In this document: in pieces, positions 1 to 8,010 of the stretch
How positions within the stretch are numbered: the first letter of the stretch is position 1
Layout: every line of letters begins with the position of its first letter
Source of the DNA: Ensifer adhaerens
GTDB taxonomy: Bacteria > Pseudomonadota > Alphaproteobacteria > Rhizobiales > Rhizobiaceae
Direction of reading: 5' to 3'
Assembly (NCBI RefSeq): GCF_028993555.1
Contig: NZ_CP118610.1
Span: 2,232,001-2,296,000 of the forward strand
Length of the DNA stretch: 64,000 nucleotides
The notes under the pieces: model-generated
What the model saw: the letters and a program-made list of their open reading frames with translations, nothing else
Told to the model about the DNA's origin: nothing
Database searches by the model: none
Program-made: the position numbers and the translations under genes

Positions 1-1
1 G

Positions 2-28
2 CCGGCGGTGGCGCTGAGTGCGGACTAG
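2..28 (+). CDS. Possible C-terminal end of an upstream gene (partial)
   Basis: One frame at the window edge reads PAVALSAD followed by TAG at 26-28. The tail resembles in style the C-termini of the three membrane-protein paralogues that follow (QQPAPAG, QQSAVMS, TTASAG), so a fourth family member could lie just outside the window. Nine codons cannot establish this. The stop lies 91 bp before the next start codon. Confidence 0.2.
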   Translation, partial: PAVALSAD

Positions 29-119
29 GCAAAAGCAACGCACCTGCCCGCCAGACGATAGACAAGCGTCGCGACACGACCCAAGATAGCGGAAACCGCA
101 CGGAGGGAGATGATTCGCG

Positions 120-542
120 ATGTGGAGGGCGTTTGCCGTTTTTTACTGCCTGTTGGCAACGTTCGGCGCGGTGCTCGGCGGCTACGTGCTGGCGTCCCGT
201 CCAGTGTGGACGTCGGCCATCGGCCTTAGCCTTGCCTCCGTAGCCTTCGTGATGGTGTTGTTGACCGCCGTCGGGCTCGTCGCCTACGCCTTCAAGCTGA
301 ATGCCCCGCCCTATGGGCTCTGGCGGCCACTGAGCTGGATCATCGGGGTCTATCAGCTGCTGGTGTCGTTGCTCAGCGTCGTGCGGTTCGCACAGATGTA
401 CTCCGCCGTCCCGGCTGGAAGCGACGTTGGCGTCACGAACCTCATCTGGCTGGTGCTCGGCCTCGCCCTCAATTATTTCAGCTGGCTCGGCGTCTGGCGC
501 CATGGGCAGCGTATGGCGCAGCAACCGGCACCAGCGGGCTAG
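120..542 (+). CDS. Small integral membrane protein, paralogue 1 of 3
   Basis: 140 residues, about four hydrophobic helices, no recognised enzyme motif. It starts MWRAFAVFY and shares three blocks with the genes at 2308 and 2911: an N-terminal MW-R/K-AFA, a central YAF-x-L-x2-P-x3-LWRP-x-SW, and a C-terminal LNYF-x-WLG-x-WR. A gggagatgattcgcg stretch before the ATG recurs, with one change, before the third paralogue, which supports this start. Function is unknown. An IS110-type transposase gene separates it from paralogue 2, so the three probably once formed a compact tandem array. Confidence 0.7.
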   Translation: MWRAFAVFYCLLATFGAVLGGYVLASRPVWTSAIGLSLASVAFVMVLLTAVGLVAYAFKLNAPPYGLWRPLSWIIGVYQLLVSLLSVVRFAQMYSAVPAGSDVGVTNLIWLVLGLALNYFSWLGVWRHGQRMAQQPAPAG

Positions 543-648
543 ACCGTATGTTCGTGGGCTGAAGGTGGCCCGCCCCCACGATAAGCTGAATTCGGGGGTT
601 GCTCTGGATAGGCCGGAGCCGAGCCCCACGCTTAAGCGAGGGCGAACC

Positions 649-1767
649 ATGAAAGACGATAGCGTAATTTTCATCGGCTTGGATACGTCCAAGTTGAAGC
701 TTTCAGTGGCCATTGCGGAAGGAGAACGCAACGGCGAGGTCCGGTTTTTAGGCGACATCTCTTCCGAACCGGCGTCTGTGGAATCGCTGGTCAACAAGCT
801 ATCCAAGCGCGGAGCCAAGCTTCACTTCTGCTATGAGGCTGGTCCCACGGGTTACGGCCTTTACCGTCAAATTGTCGAGCTGGGGCATGACTGCGTGGTG
901 GTGGCACCGTCGCTGGTGCCCAAGCGAGCGGGCGACCGGGTGAAGACCAACCGCCGGGATGCTGTCAGCCTGGCGCGCTTGCACCGCGCGGGCGAGCTGA
1001 CCGCGGTCTGGGTTCCAGATGAAGCTCATGAGGCGATCCGCGACCTGGTGCGGGCTCGCGAGGCAGCCAGCGATGCGCTGAAACAGGCGCGCCAGCAACT
1101 TCAGTCTTTCTTGTTGCGTCATGGCCGGATCTATACCGGCCGCAAACCATGGACGCGCGCCCATATAAGTTGGCTGACGCGCCAGGCCTTCGATCATCCC
1201 GCCCACCACATCCTGTTGGCGGAATATTGCCAGGCCATCGAGGATGCCAGCGTCCGTCTGGACCGGCTGACCCAGCTGGTGGTGGAGACCGCGGCATCCT
1301 GGTCGATGGCCCCGGTTGTGGCCGCCTACCAAGCGATGCGCGGCGTTGCATTCATGACGGCGGTCACCTTTGTCGTCGAAATCGGCGATGTCAGGCGCTT
1401 TGATAATCCCCGTCAGTTAATGGCGTATCTTGGTCTTGTGCCGTCGGAAAGCTCGACGGGCGAACGGGTCAAGCGTGGTGGGATCACCAAGGCAGGCAAC
1501 ACAAGGGTGCGTCGGGTCCTCATAGAAGGCGCCTGGACATATCGCTTCCCTGCACGTGTAAGCCCGACGATCCAAGCGCGGCTTGACGGATTACCAAGGA
1601 CCGTTCGAGAAATTGCCTGGCAAGGCCAAGTGCGGCTTTGCGCGCGCTATCGCAAGCTGATGGCAGCAGGCAAGCCGAAGGTCGTCGCGGTTACCGCCAT
1701 TGCCCGGGAGATGGCAGCTTTTCTTTGGGCGATTGGACAGGAGGTCGCTCCCACAGCAAAAATCTAA
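649..1767 (+). CDS. IS110-family transposase (DEDD recombinase)
   Basis: 372 residues from the ATG at 649. The N-terminal RuvC-like DEDD domain is visible as IGLDTSK (first acidic residue), then YEAGPTGYGLYR, then VKTNRRDAVSLARLHRAGEL. The C-terminal transposase_20 domain has MRGVAFMTAVTFVVEIGD, LMAYLGLVPSE and GGITKAGNTRVRRVLIEGAW, including the conserved serine region used by IS110 enzymes. Length and domain order are normal, so the gene looks intact. A longer in-frame extension back to 427 overlaps paralogue 1 and is unlikely. In the family this enzyme, with a guide RNA, excises a circular intermediate and reinserts it. Confidence 0.9.
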   Translation: MKDDSVIFIGLDTSKLKLSVAIAEGERNGEVRFLGDISSEPASVESLVNKLSKRGAKLHFCYEAGPTGYGLYRQIVELGHDCVVVAPSLVPKRAGDRVKTNRRDAVSLARLHRAGELTAVWVPDEAHEAIRDLVRAREAASDALKQARQQLQSFLLRHGRIYTGRKPWTRAHISWLTRQAFDHPAHHILLAEYCQAIEDASVRLDRLTQLVVETAASWSMAPVVAAYQAMRGVAFMTAVTFVVEIGDVRRFDNPRQLMAYLGLVPSESSTGERVKRGGITKAGNTRVRRVLIEGAWTYRFPARVSPTIQARLDGLPRTVREIAWQGQVRLCARYRKLMAAGKPKVVAVTAIAREMAAFLWAIGQEVAPTAKI

Positions 1768-1820
1768 AGCCTATCGTCGGTGCAAAGCGCGACAAACAGT
1801 GAGAAGCGAAACATCTGCAG

Positions 1821-2002
1821 TTGAACAAAGATGGAGACAGGGTTCCGGTGGGGAACCCTCGTCATCTCTATGTGGCGGATAAAATCCATGCCCGACGTTA
1901 GATAGAGGCAGCTCCAGACGAACACACGGAAATGCGGTACCCAGCCCGCGCATAAGAGTATGCCAGCCGTCGTCAAAATGCCCTGTCTCCTCCTTTGTTC
2001 AA
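1821..2002. repeat. 22-bp inverted repeat pair flanking a 182-bp segment
   Basis: The left arm at 1821-1842 reads TTGAACAAAG-ATGGAGACAGGG and the right arm at 1981-2002 is its reverse complement with one mismatch (21 of 22). The right arm recurs at 2103-2124 because it lies in the duplicated unit. The geometry suits subterminal ends of an element or a MITE-like unit, or the stem of a structured RNA. Confidence 0.7.
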
Positions 2003-2202
2003 CAGCTTCACGCATGTGCTTTCGTCGTCAAAGCCGGAAGGAAAAGTCATGACCAAAGAGCTTGCATACGAACATAAGAGTATGCCAGCCGTCGTCAAAA
2101 TGCCCTGTCTCCTCCTTTGTTCAACAGCTTCACGCATGTGCTTTCGTCGTCAAAGCCGGAAGGAAAAGTCATGACCAAAGAGCTTGCATACGAACATAAG
2201 AG
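1951..2202. repeat. Exact 122-bp tandem direct repeat, two copies plus 8 bp
   Basis: Copy one is 1951-2072 and copy two is 2073-2194; read base by base they are identical. The first 8 bases of the unit (cataagag) occur a third time at 2195-2202 before sequence diverges. The lack of any mismatch points to a recent duplication by slippage, unequal exchange or a transposition event. It lies in the non-coding 3' flank of the IS110 transposase. Confidence 0.95.
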
Positions 2203-2307
2203 AGATGGGCTTGTCAGGAACTGACACGGGGTGCAGCGCATCTCCCGGCAAGATCTCGCTGCCCCAGAGAGCGGGTAGAGCCCTGTCAATCGGAGGCGCG
2301 CGTCGCG

Positions 2308-2733
2308 ATGTGGAAGGCGTTTGCCGTTCTATACGGGCTGATTTTCATTTTTCTTCCGTCATTGGCCTTTGTCAGCCTGCCACCTGAAATCGCACGCCAG
2401 CTGTCGTCGGCCGACCGCGGGCTGCTCCATGTAGGCCTGTTGGTGGAATTTGCGGTCACGATAGGCCTCTTTGCCTATGCCTTCGACCTGAAGATCCCTC
2501 CCTTTTCACTGTGGCGGCCATTCAGCTGGCTGATCGCCGGCTGGTTTCTCTACACATCACTCGCCGAGGGCTGGGACTTCGTTGCGCTCTTCGTAGCACC
2601 TCAACCCGCAGACGAAAGCCTGCTTTCGGGGTTCCTTGGTTTGCTGGTCGTGCTTCTGCTCAACTACTTCGGCTGGTTGGGTGTCTGGCGCTATGCTGGC
2701 CGTCTGAGACAGCAATCCGCCGTCATGAGCTAG
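2308..2733 (+). CDS. Small integral membrane protein, paralogue 2 of 3
   Basis: 141 residues starting MWKAFAVLYG, with about four hydrophobic helices. It keeps the family blocks YAFDLKIPPFSLWRPFSW and LNYFGWLGVWR, but its first half differs strongly from the other two copies. The array is therefore old rather than a recent duplication. A GGAGG-like stretch (cggaggcgcg) lies 8-14 bases before the ATG. No function can be assigned. It directly follows the IS110-associated repeats, so its original promoter may have been displaced. Confidence 0.7.
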   Translation: MWKAFAVLYGLIFIFLPSLAFVSLPPEIARQLSSADRGLLHVGLLVEFAVTIGLFAYAFDLKIPPFSLWRPFSWLIAGWFLYTSLAEGWDFVALFVAPQPADESLLSGFLGLLVVLLLNYFGWLGVWRYAGRLRQQSAVMS

Positions 2734-2910
2734 CAGCAGGCCGCCTGCGGGAAAGGCCCATCCGGGCCACCATACAGAGAGACCCCTGCCGGCGGAAAGG
2801 AGGCGATCCCAGCGCCTGGCGCGGTCGGTGATGCGGCGCGCCGTGTAATGGACAAGCTGCCTGCCGCCACCCCAAGATGGCAGCCTCTGCACCCTGGGAG
2901 ACGATTCGCG

Positions 2911-3309
2911 ATGTGGAAGGCCTTTGCGATTCTTTATGTGTTCGGCTTGGCTTTCGGCCTGGTCATCGCCGCAACCCTCATGTTGGGCGCCTGGGAAGAG
3001 ATGGCGTTGGCCGCCAAGATCCTTGGCGGCGTGAGCACAGCCATGGCGACGCTGACGGCAATCGGCCTCGTCGCCTATGCCTTCAACCTGCACGTCCCTG
3101 CCTTCGGTCTCTGGCGGCCCTACAGCTGGCTTCTGGGCATCCTTCTCGGTGGCCTGTCGGTGATCGGCGTCGTGCGATTTGTCGCTCAGTTCGAAAGGGG
3201 CGACGATCTCATCAGCCTGCTCTGGCTTTCGCTGTCGCTTCTCGTCAACTACTTCAGCTGGCTCGGCATCTGGCGTTATGGTCGCCGCACAACGGCCAGC
3301 GCCGGTTAG
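2911..3309 (+). CDS. Small integral membrane protein, paralogue 3 of 3
   Basis: 132 residues from the ATG at 2911, chosen because it gives the family start MWKAFAILY and is preceded by gggagacgattcgcg, nearly the same leader as in paralogue 1. About four hydrophobic segments. The family blocks are YAFNLHVPAFGLWRPYSW and VNYFSWLGIWRYG. It is closer to paralogue 1 than to paralogue 2. A longer frame open from 2848 adds a non-hydrophobic leader absent from the paralogues. The peptidase gene starts 43 bp downstream and may be co-transcribed. Confidence 0.7.
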   Translation: MWKAFAILYVFGLAFGLVIAATLMLGAWEEMALAAKILGGVSTAMATLTAIGLVAYAFNLHVPAFGLWRPYSWLLGILLGGLSVIGVVRFVAQFERGDDLISLLWLSLSLLVNYFSWLGIWRYGRRTTASAG

Positions 3310-3352
3310 AGCAGCGAAGCGGGCCATGCCCGTCCACCGCCACAGGGAAGTC

Positions 3353-4051
3353 ATGCTCAACCTCATCCTCTACAGCGACCAGATCCACCCCGACTGTTCG
3401 GCGATCGACTTGAGGCTCGTGGAGTTGCTGAGAGAGCGCGACGCGGGCAATCGCATCGCCTATATCGCCTCTGGCCCGGAGCCGGACCGCAGCTTCTACC
3501 TGGCCGCCCGGTCCTATTACGGCCGATACGGCCTCGACCTCGCGCTGTTCTTCGATCTCGACCGGCCGCAGTCGGAAGACGATATCGCCGCGCTCTTTGC
3601 ATGCGCCGCCATTCACCTGTCAGGCGGCCATACCGGCAGCTTTCTCGAGCGGCTGAAGTGCAGCGGCATGCTCGCACCGCTGCGCGACTTCGCGCTCTCC
3701 GGCAGCGTGCTGATCGGCGTCAGCGCCGGCTCCATCCTGATGGGGCCGACGATAGCAACCGATGCGCCCTTCATCGGCCTGAAGCCGGAGGAGATCACCG
3801 ACGGCGATGCGCTCGATCTGCTGCCCTTCGAGTTCTTCCCACATCTGAGCGACGAAGAGAGCTACTTGCCCGCGCTCATGCGCTACAGCACCCAGACGAC
3901 GAGCCCGATCCTTGCCTGCAACGACAGCGACGGTGTCGTCGTCACGGGCAGCCGGATTGAATGCCTGGGAAACCCAGTCTGGCTTTCGGGCGGAGCCGTA
4001 ACGACGCCGTACGAGATCGAGCTCGACGGTTTTTCAATCGTGCAGATGTGA
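3353..4051 (+). CDS. Peptidase S51 family protein (peptidase E-like)
   Basis: 232 residues. The S51 signature is clear: SGGHTGSFLERL followed by a nucleophile elbow GVSAGSILM with the presumed catalytic Ser, and a downstream FFPHLSDEES block carrying the likely His. Known members are cytosolic serine peptidases that cleave Asp-X dipeptides (PepE) or cyanophycin fragments. The length matches PepE (about 230). The ATG at 3353 gives the usual short start MLNLILYSDQ; an upstream frame would overlap paralogue 3. Substrate is not predictable. Confidence 0.85.
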   Translation: MLNLILYSDQIHPDCSAIDLRLVELLRERDAGNRIAYIASGPEPDRSFYLAARSYYGRYGLDLALFFDLDRPQSEDDIAALFACAAIHLSGGHTGSFLERLKCSGMLAPLRDFALSGSVLIGVSAGSILMGPTIATDAPFIGLKPEEITDGDALDLLPFEFFPHLSDEESYLPALMRYSTQTTSPILACNDSDGVVVTGSRIECLGNPVWLSGGAVTTPYEIELDGFSIVQM

Positions 4052-4112
4052 CGGCGGCGCAGATGACGCTGCACGCCCCCAGGCCGCATCCCAACCTCGA
4101 AAGCACCATGCG

Positions 4113-4694
4113 ATGAGGCAGCGCGCAGAATTGCAGACTATCCTCCAGAAGAGCCTGCTCCTGTCTCCGATCCTCGATCATTGGGGCCGGATTGCCCTGC
4201 CCAACGCCTTCCTGGTAGCTGGCGCGATCGCGCAAACCGTCTGGAACCATGCGTTCGGCTTGCCTGCCGCACATGGGATCGGCGACATCGATATCGCTTA
4301 TTTCGATAGTGATGACCTCTCCGCAGAAACGGAGGCAGGGCATGCGACGCGGATCAGAGGCCTGTTTGGCGATTTGCCTGTCGCAATCGACGTCAAGAAC
4401 GAGGCGCGCGTGCATCTCTGGTACGAGGAGAAATTCGGCGCGCCGCTTGAACCCTACGGTTCGAGCGAAGAGGCCATCGCCACGTTCCCAACTACGGCAA
4501 CAGCCGTCGGCATCCGCCCGTCATCTAAAGGTCTCGATGTGTATGCGCCCTTCGGGCTGGATGACCTGCTGGCAGCCATCGTGCGCGCCAACAAAAAGCA
4601 GATTACACGCGAGATATACGAACGGAAGACGGATCGATGGAGCGCCCTTTGGCCTCAGTTGCAGATCGTGAGCTGGGATCAACAGCCGAACTAA
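4113..4694 (+). CDS. Nucleotidyltransferase family 6-like protein
   Basis: 193 residues resembling the bacterial NTP_transf_6 (COG3575) family. The visible pattern is FLVAGAIAQTVWN, then IGDIDIAYFD with the paired Asp residues of a pol-beta-like fold, then VAIDVKNEARVHLWYEEKFG and PYGSSEEAIATFPTTATAVGIR, all typical of the family. No biochemical role is established for these proteins. It lies 61 bp after the peptidase on the same strand. Confidence 0.8.
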   Translation: MRQRAELQTILQKSLLLSPILDHWGRIALPNAFLVAGAIAQTVWNHAFGLPAAHGIGDIDIAYFDSDDLSAETEAGHATRIRGLFGDLPVAIDVKNEARVHLWYEEKFGAPLEPYGSSEEAIATFPTTATAVGIRPSSKGLDVYAPFGLDDLLAAIVRANKKQITREIYERKTDRWSALWPQLQIVSWDQQPN

Positions 4695-4751
4695 ATCAAG
4701 GCTGTCAGCCGGCAGCATTGGCTCACCGGACGGCAGGCGATTGCCCGAACC

Positions 4752-5003
4752 CTACATCGCCCCTGCCCGCGCGGCTTCGGCATGGCGCGTTACCCTCGCA
4801 TCTGCCAGCAGCGGCGCCCGCGCAACCTTGCGCCGCCCGAAAAACGCTTCGCCCTCGGAGATGCCGACGTCGGCGAGACGCTCCGCATTGAGCTCACGCA
4901 GTTGCTGCAATTGCCGATACCGCGACCGCGGCGAGGCGACGAGATAGAGCCCGATTTCCCTGAACATGTCGAACATCCCTGTTCTGTTTCCAACCATGCC
5001 CAC
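4752..5003 (-). CDS. DUF1127 family small protein
   Basis: 83 residues. The core SRYRQLQQLRELNAERLADVGISE matches the YjiS-like DUF1127 signature: a basic/aromatic stretch followed by L-x2-L-x-D/E-x2-L-x-D-x-G-I. The C-terminal 30 residues are less conserved. In rhizobia such proteins are small, arginine-rich and often linked to RNA binding or phosphate and carbon physiology; nothing here decides the role. An internal ATG at 4976 (MFDMFREIG) is an equally good start. It is divergent from the LysR gene at 5072. Confidence 0.7.
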   Translation of the reverse strand: MGMVGNRTGMFDMFREIGLYLVASPRSRYRQLQQLRELNAERLADVGISEGEAFFGRRKVARAPLLADARVTRHAEAARAGAM

Positions 5004-5047
5004 AGTCTGCGCCTCGACATTTCATAAAAGAAGCTTAGCATTCATAT

Positions 5048-5070
5048 TCAAAGCATAAGAGAAACTTTGA
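5048..5070. promoter_or_regulatory. Candidate LysR operator, TCAAAG-N11-CTTTGA
   Basis: A perfect 6-bp inverted repeat with an 11-base spacer ends one base before the LysR start at 5072, in the gap to the divergent DUF1127 gene. Spacing and symmetry suit a dimeric LysR site. It covers the ribosome-binding region, so binding would most simply mean autorepression. Confidence 0.45.
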
Positions 5071-5071
5071 T

Positions 5072-5965
5072 ATGAGCACACTCGATCTCGACTATCTCAA
5101 GACCTTCGCGCTGGTGGCCGAACTCGGCAGCTTCTCGGCCGCCGCCGAACGTCTGGGGCTCACCCAGCCGGCGATCAGCCTGCAGGTGCGTGCGCTCGAA
5201 AAACAGCTCGGCGTGCGCCTGGTCGAGCGCGTCGGCCGCACCGCAAGGCCGAGTGCGGCAGGCGAAGAATTGCTTCAGCATGCCGGCCGCATCGAGGCCG
5301 CGACGAACCAGGCGGTCGAAGCGGTGGCGCGCCACGCCAAGGGCGTTCTCGGCCGCGTGCGACTCGGCACCGGCGCCACCCCATGCGCCTTCTTGCTGCC
5401 GCCGCTTCTGGCCGATCTCAAGCGCCGCTTTCCCGACCTCGACATTACCGTGACAACGGGCAACAGCGCCGACATCGTCCGCGCCGTCGACGACAACCTG
5501 CTCGATATCGGCCTCGTCACCCTTCCCGTGACCGGCCGTATTTTCGACATCGAGCCGCTCTTTGACGAGCGCTTCGTCGCGATCGCCCCATTGGGAACCG
5601 AACTGCCCGAAAGCGTGACCGCACAAACCCTGGCGAAACATCCGATGATCTTTTACGAACCCGGCGCCAACACCCGCCGGATCACCGATGATTGGCTGCT
5701 ATCGGGCGGCGCCGACGTCAGGCCGCTCATGTCGTTCGGCAGCGTCGATGCGATCAAGGAAATGGTCGCCGCCGGCCTTGGTGCAGCCCTCGTGCCCGAG
5801 ATCGCGCTTCGCGCCGGGGATCGCGAGCGGCTGGAGGTGCGGCAGGTGTCGCCGCCGTTCGCCCGCCGTTCCGCCCTCGTGCTTCGCCGCGACAAGCGGC
5901 TCGATCGCGCGCTGCGCGAGACGCTCTCCGCCTTGAGGACGCTGGCGAATCTGGATGAAGACTAA
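5072..5965 (+). CDS. LysR family transcriptional regulator
   Basis: 297 residues, normal for the family. The N-terminal winged helix (residues about 3-62) reads LKTFALVAELGSFSAAAERLGLTQPAISLQVRALEKQLGVRLVER, followed by the periplasmic-binding-protein-like effector domain (about 90-290) with TVTTGNSADIVRAVDDNLLDIGLVTLP. The target is probably the divergent DUF1127 gene or itself. The effector is unknown. Confidence 0.9.
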   Translation: MSTLDLDYLKTFALVAELGSFSAAAERLGLTQPAISLQVRALEKQLGVRLVERVGRTARPSAAGEELLQHAGRIEAATNQAVEAVARHAKGVLGRVRLGTGATPCAFLLPPLLADLKRRFPDLDITVTTGNSADIVRAVDDNLLDIGLVTLPVTGRIFDIEPLFDERFVAIAPLGTELPESVTAQTLAKHPMIFYEPGANTRRITDDWLLSGGADVRPLMSFGSVDAIKEMVAAGLGAALVPEIALRAGDRERLEVRQVSPPFARRSALVLRRDKRLDRALRETLSALRTLANLDED

Positions 5966-6010
5966 AGAAGCCAACGCCTTGAAAGGGCGCGGGGGTGCTC
6001 CCGGCAGGGG

Positions 6011-6418
6011 TTAGAGATGCCGCACCTCAGCTGGCGTCTCACCCCAGTTGTCGTTGAGCCCGTCGCAATAGGTCACCGGCGCGGCCATCAGCTCGTCGAT
6101 ATCGACGTCGTCGAGGCAGGCGACGTTGATGTTGTAGTAGGTGTGGTTGGTCATGTTGGGCGCGTCGATCCGCTCGAATGGCCTGACGCCGCACTGGCTG
6201 CAGAAGAAGTGATGCGCGACCGGGTTGCGACCGCGATAATCCGTCAGCGCGTCCTCGCCCGCGACCAGGCGAAAGGCTTCGGGCCGGATCGCCACGCACC
6301 AGAGCCGCATCTTCACGCAGATCGTGCAATTGCACTTTTCCGTGCCGGCACTGATGTCGAGGTCCGCCTCGATGCGCACCGCACCGCAGTGACAGCTCCC
6401 CTTGTATGTCTTCAGCAT
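6011..6418 (-). CDS. GFA family zinc protein (CENP-V/GFA domain)
   Basis: 135 residues from the ATG at 6418. Zinc ligands of the GFA fold are visible: CHCGAVR, then CNCTIC, then FFCSQCGVRPF. The founding member was described as glutathione-dependent formaldehyde activating, but most small homologues have no proven activity, so that label should not be carried over. It lies tail-to-tail with the LysR gene and divergent from the SDR at 6585. Confidence 0.85.
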   Translation of the reverse strand: MLKTYKGSCHCGAVRIEADLDISAGTEKCNCTICVKMRLWCVAIRPEAFRLVAGEDALTDYRGRNPVAHHFFCSQCGVRPFERIDAPNMTNHTYYNINVACLDDVDIDELMAAPVTYCDGLNDNWGETPAEVRHL

Positions 6419-6584
6419 CCGCCTCTCCCCGCCCTCCTTGTCAGCCGCGACTATGCCACCGGCCCCGCTGATTGAAAATCGTCGCCCCTCAACCGGCTTG
6501 CGAGATCGAGTAGGCGGAAATCGGGTGGGCGCTCGCGTTTCTCGGCAATACTCAAGGCGCCTCAACCTAAGAGGAGCCCAGTCC

Positions 6585-7334
6585 ATGTCCATGCTTGAAA
6601 ACAAGATCGCAATCGTCACCGGTGCCTCGTCCGGTATCGGTCGCGCAATCGCCGAACTGTTTGCCGCCGAAGGCGCCAAGGTGGTTCTCAACGCCCGCAG
6701 CGAAGCGCCGCTTCAAGCCGTCGTCGAGGCGATCCGTGGCAAGGGCGGCGAAGCGATCGCCGTCAGCGGCGACGTCACCGCGGAGGAGACCCATGTCCGG
6801 CTGGTGGAAACGGCCGTCAGCCGCTTCGGTGGCCTCGATGTCGCCGTCAACAATGCCGGCGCCGTACACGCCATGAAGCCGGTCGCCGAGATCACCGCTG
6901 TCGAATGGCAGCAATCGCTTGCCACCAACCTCACCTCCGCCTTCCTCGGCGCCCGTCACCAGATCCCGGCCATGCTTACCCGCGGCGGCGGCGCGCTGGT
7001 CTTTACCTCCACCTTCGTCGGCACCAGCGTCGGCATTCCCGGCATGGCCGCCTATGGCGCCCCGAAGGCCGGTCTGATGGGGCTGGTGAAGGGCATTACC
7101 GCCGACTATGGCGCCATGGGCATCCGCGCCAACGCGCTCCTTCCGGGCGGCGTCGATACGCCGGCCGGCGGTAGCAAGGAGAACAAGGAATGGGCCGCCG
7201 GCCTGCACGCGATGAAGCGCATCGCTCAGCCGGAAGAGATCGCCCAGGCCGCCCTTTTCCTATCGAGCCCGATGGCAAGCTTCGTGTCGGGGGCAGCACT
7301 CTTTGCCGATGGCGGCAATGCCGCGGTGAAGTGA
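6585..7334 (+). CDS. Short-chain dehydrogenase/reductase (SDR)
   Basis: 249 residues. A classical SDR: the cofactor motif TGASSGIG near residue 14, NNAG near 90, the catalytic Ser in FTSTFVG and the catalytic pair in YGAPKAG. The end SGAALFADGGNAAVK is the usual C-terminal block. A GAGGAG ribosome site lies at 6571-6576, 8 bases before the ATG. NADP preference is suggested by the Arg after the second strand (NARSEA). Substrate is unknown. Confidence 0.9.
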   Translation: MSMLENKIAIVTGASSGIGRAIAELFAAEGAKVVLNARSEAPLQAVVEAIRGKGGEAIAVSGDVTAEETHVRLVETAVSRFGGLDVAVNNAGAVHAMKPVAEITAVEWQQSLATNLTSAFLGARHQIPAMLTRGGGALVFTSTFVGTSVGIPGMAAYGAPKAGLMGLVKGITADYGAMGIRANALLPGGVDTPAGGSKENKEWAAGLHAMKRIAQPEEIAQAALFLSSPMASFVSGAALFADGGNAAVK

Positions 7335-7520
7335 GGGGCAGCGCGAACGCCGGGGGCAGTTCTCCAATTGCGGCCCCCGGTCAACCAACGAAGGGGCCCT
7401 GTCGCGCCAGAAACAATCATTGCGAGCATTGCCAAATTGCCTGATCTTCAGCCTTTGCAAACGTCAGGCTTCATCGCCGACGAGAGTCGAGCTTCAGTCG
7501 GCAAAGGCAGGGTTTTGCAA

Positions 7521-7940
7521 ATGGCCTTCATCCCTTTCAAGGGCGCAAAAATCGCATTGCTCTTTCAGGGGCAATTGCTCGCCTATCAGCGCGATCACAA
7601 ACCGGACATCCCCTTTCCCGGCATGTGGGATCTGCCTGGTGGTGGCCGGGAAGACGATGAAAGCCCGGTTGAGTGCGCGATCAGGGAGACCCGCGAGGAG
7701 TTCGATATCGCAATCGATCCAGAGTGGATCGTGTGGACGCGATATTATCCAGCGCTGATTACAACCGTTCCTGGAAGTTACTTCCTCGTCGGAAAGCTCG
7801 AAGATGGCTTCGGGCCCATAAGGTTTGGCGACGAAGGCCAGCAGTGGGCAATGATGTCGATCGCTGACTTCCTGGACCACCCGGACGTCGTCGAGAGTTT
7901 GAAGAGCAGATTGCGCGACTATCTGGTGGAAAACATTTGA
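7521..7940 (+). CDS. NUDIX hydrolase
   Basis: 139 residues from the ATG at 7521. The NUDIX box fits G-x5-E-x7-REUxEE-x-G-U as GGREDDE-SPVECAI-RETREEFDI, with Asp in place of the final Gly. It sits in MWDLPGGG, the normal approach to the box. Substrate is probably a nucleoside diphosphate derivative, unspecified. The frame remains open upstream to 7368, but that extension looks non-homologous and low in coding bias. Confidence 0.8.
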   Translation: MAFIPFKGAKIALLFQGQLLAYQRDHKPDIPFPGMWDLPGGGREDDESPVECAIRETREEFDIAIDPEWIVWTRYYPALITTVPGSYFLVGKLEDGFGPIRFGDEGQQWAMMSIADFLDHPDVVESLKSRLRDYLVENI

Positions 7941-8010
7941 TTCGGATTCCGGCGCCAGCGGCAGGCACGCCAGCGCCTGCCGCTTCGGGTCGTCGCCGTG
8001 GCGACCGCCT

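Larger units (their letters stand above)
543..2202 (+). mobile_element. IS110-family insertion sequence (ends approximate)
   Basis: The unit consists of a short 5' non-coding stretch (543-648), a transposase gene (649-1767) and about 435 bp of structured non-coding DNA (1768-2202). It lies between two paralogous membrane-protein genes. IS110 elements generally lack clear terminal inverted repeats and make little or no target duplication, so the outer ends cannot be fixed by eye. The 5' stretch can form a five- to six-base C/G stem around 581-600. Known IS110 and IS1111 elements encode a guide (bridge/seek) RNA in the non-coding end; by position either flank could hold one here. Confidence 0.65.
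1768..2307. other. 540-bp non-coding region, structured, IS-associated
   Basis: No convincing gene. It holds a perfect 7-bp hairpin (GGGTTCC, loop of 5, GGAACCC) at 1840-1858, a 22-bp inverted repeat and an exact 122-bp tandem duplication, listed separately. The last 100 bp lead into the start of the second membrane-protein paralogue. Short open frames inside the duplicated units have no family resemblance. Confidence 0.6.

Noticed and set aside
1951..2202. CRISPR-like repeat
   Set aside because: Only two full 122-bp units with no spacer between them and no cas genes in the window; this is a simple tandem duplication.
2171..2224. Short frame MTKELAYEHKRDGLVRN at the end of the tandem repeat
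   Set aside because: 17 codons inside and just past a duplicated non-coding unit; the reading changes between copies and there is no family resemblance.
2557..3366. 269-residue open frame on the minus strand
   Set aside because: It lies opposite two membrane-protein genes with clear paralogy. Composition (Arg, Gln, Glu, Asp rich) is that of antisense to hydrophobic coding DNA.
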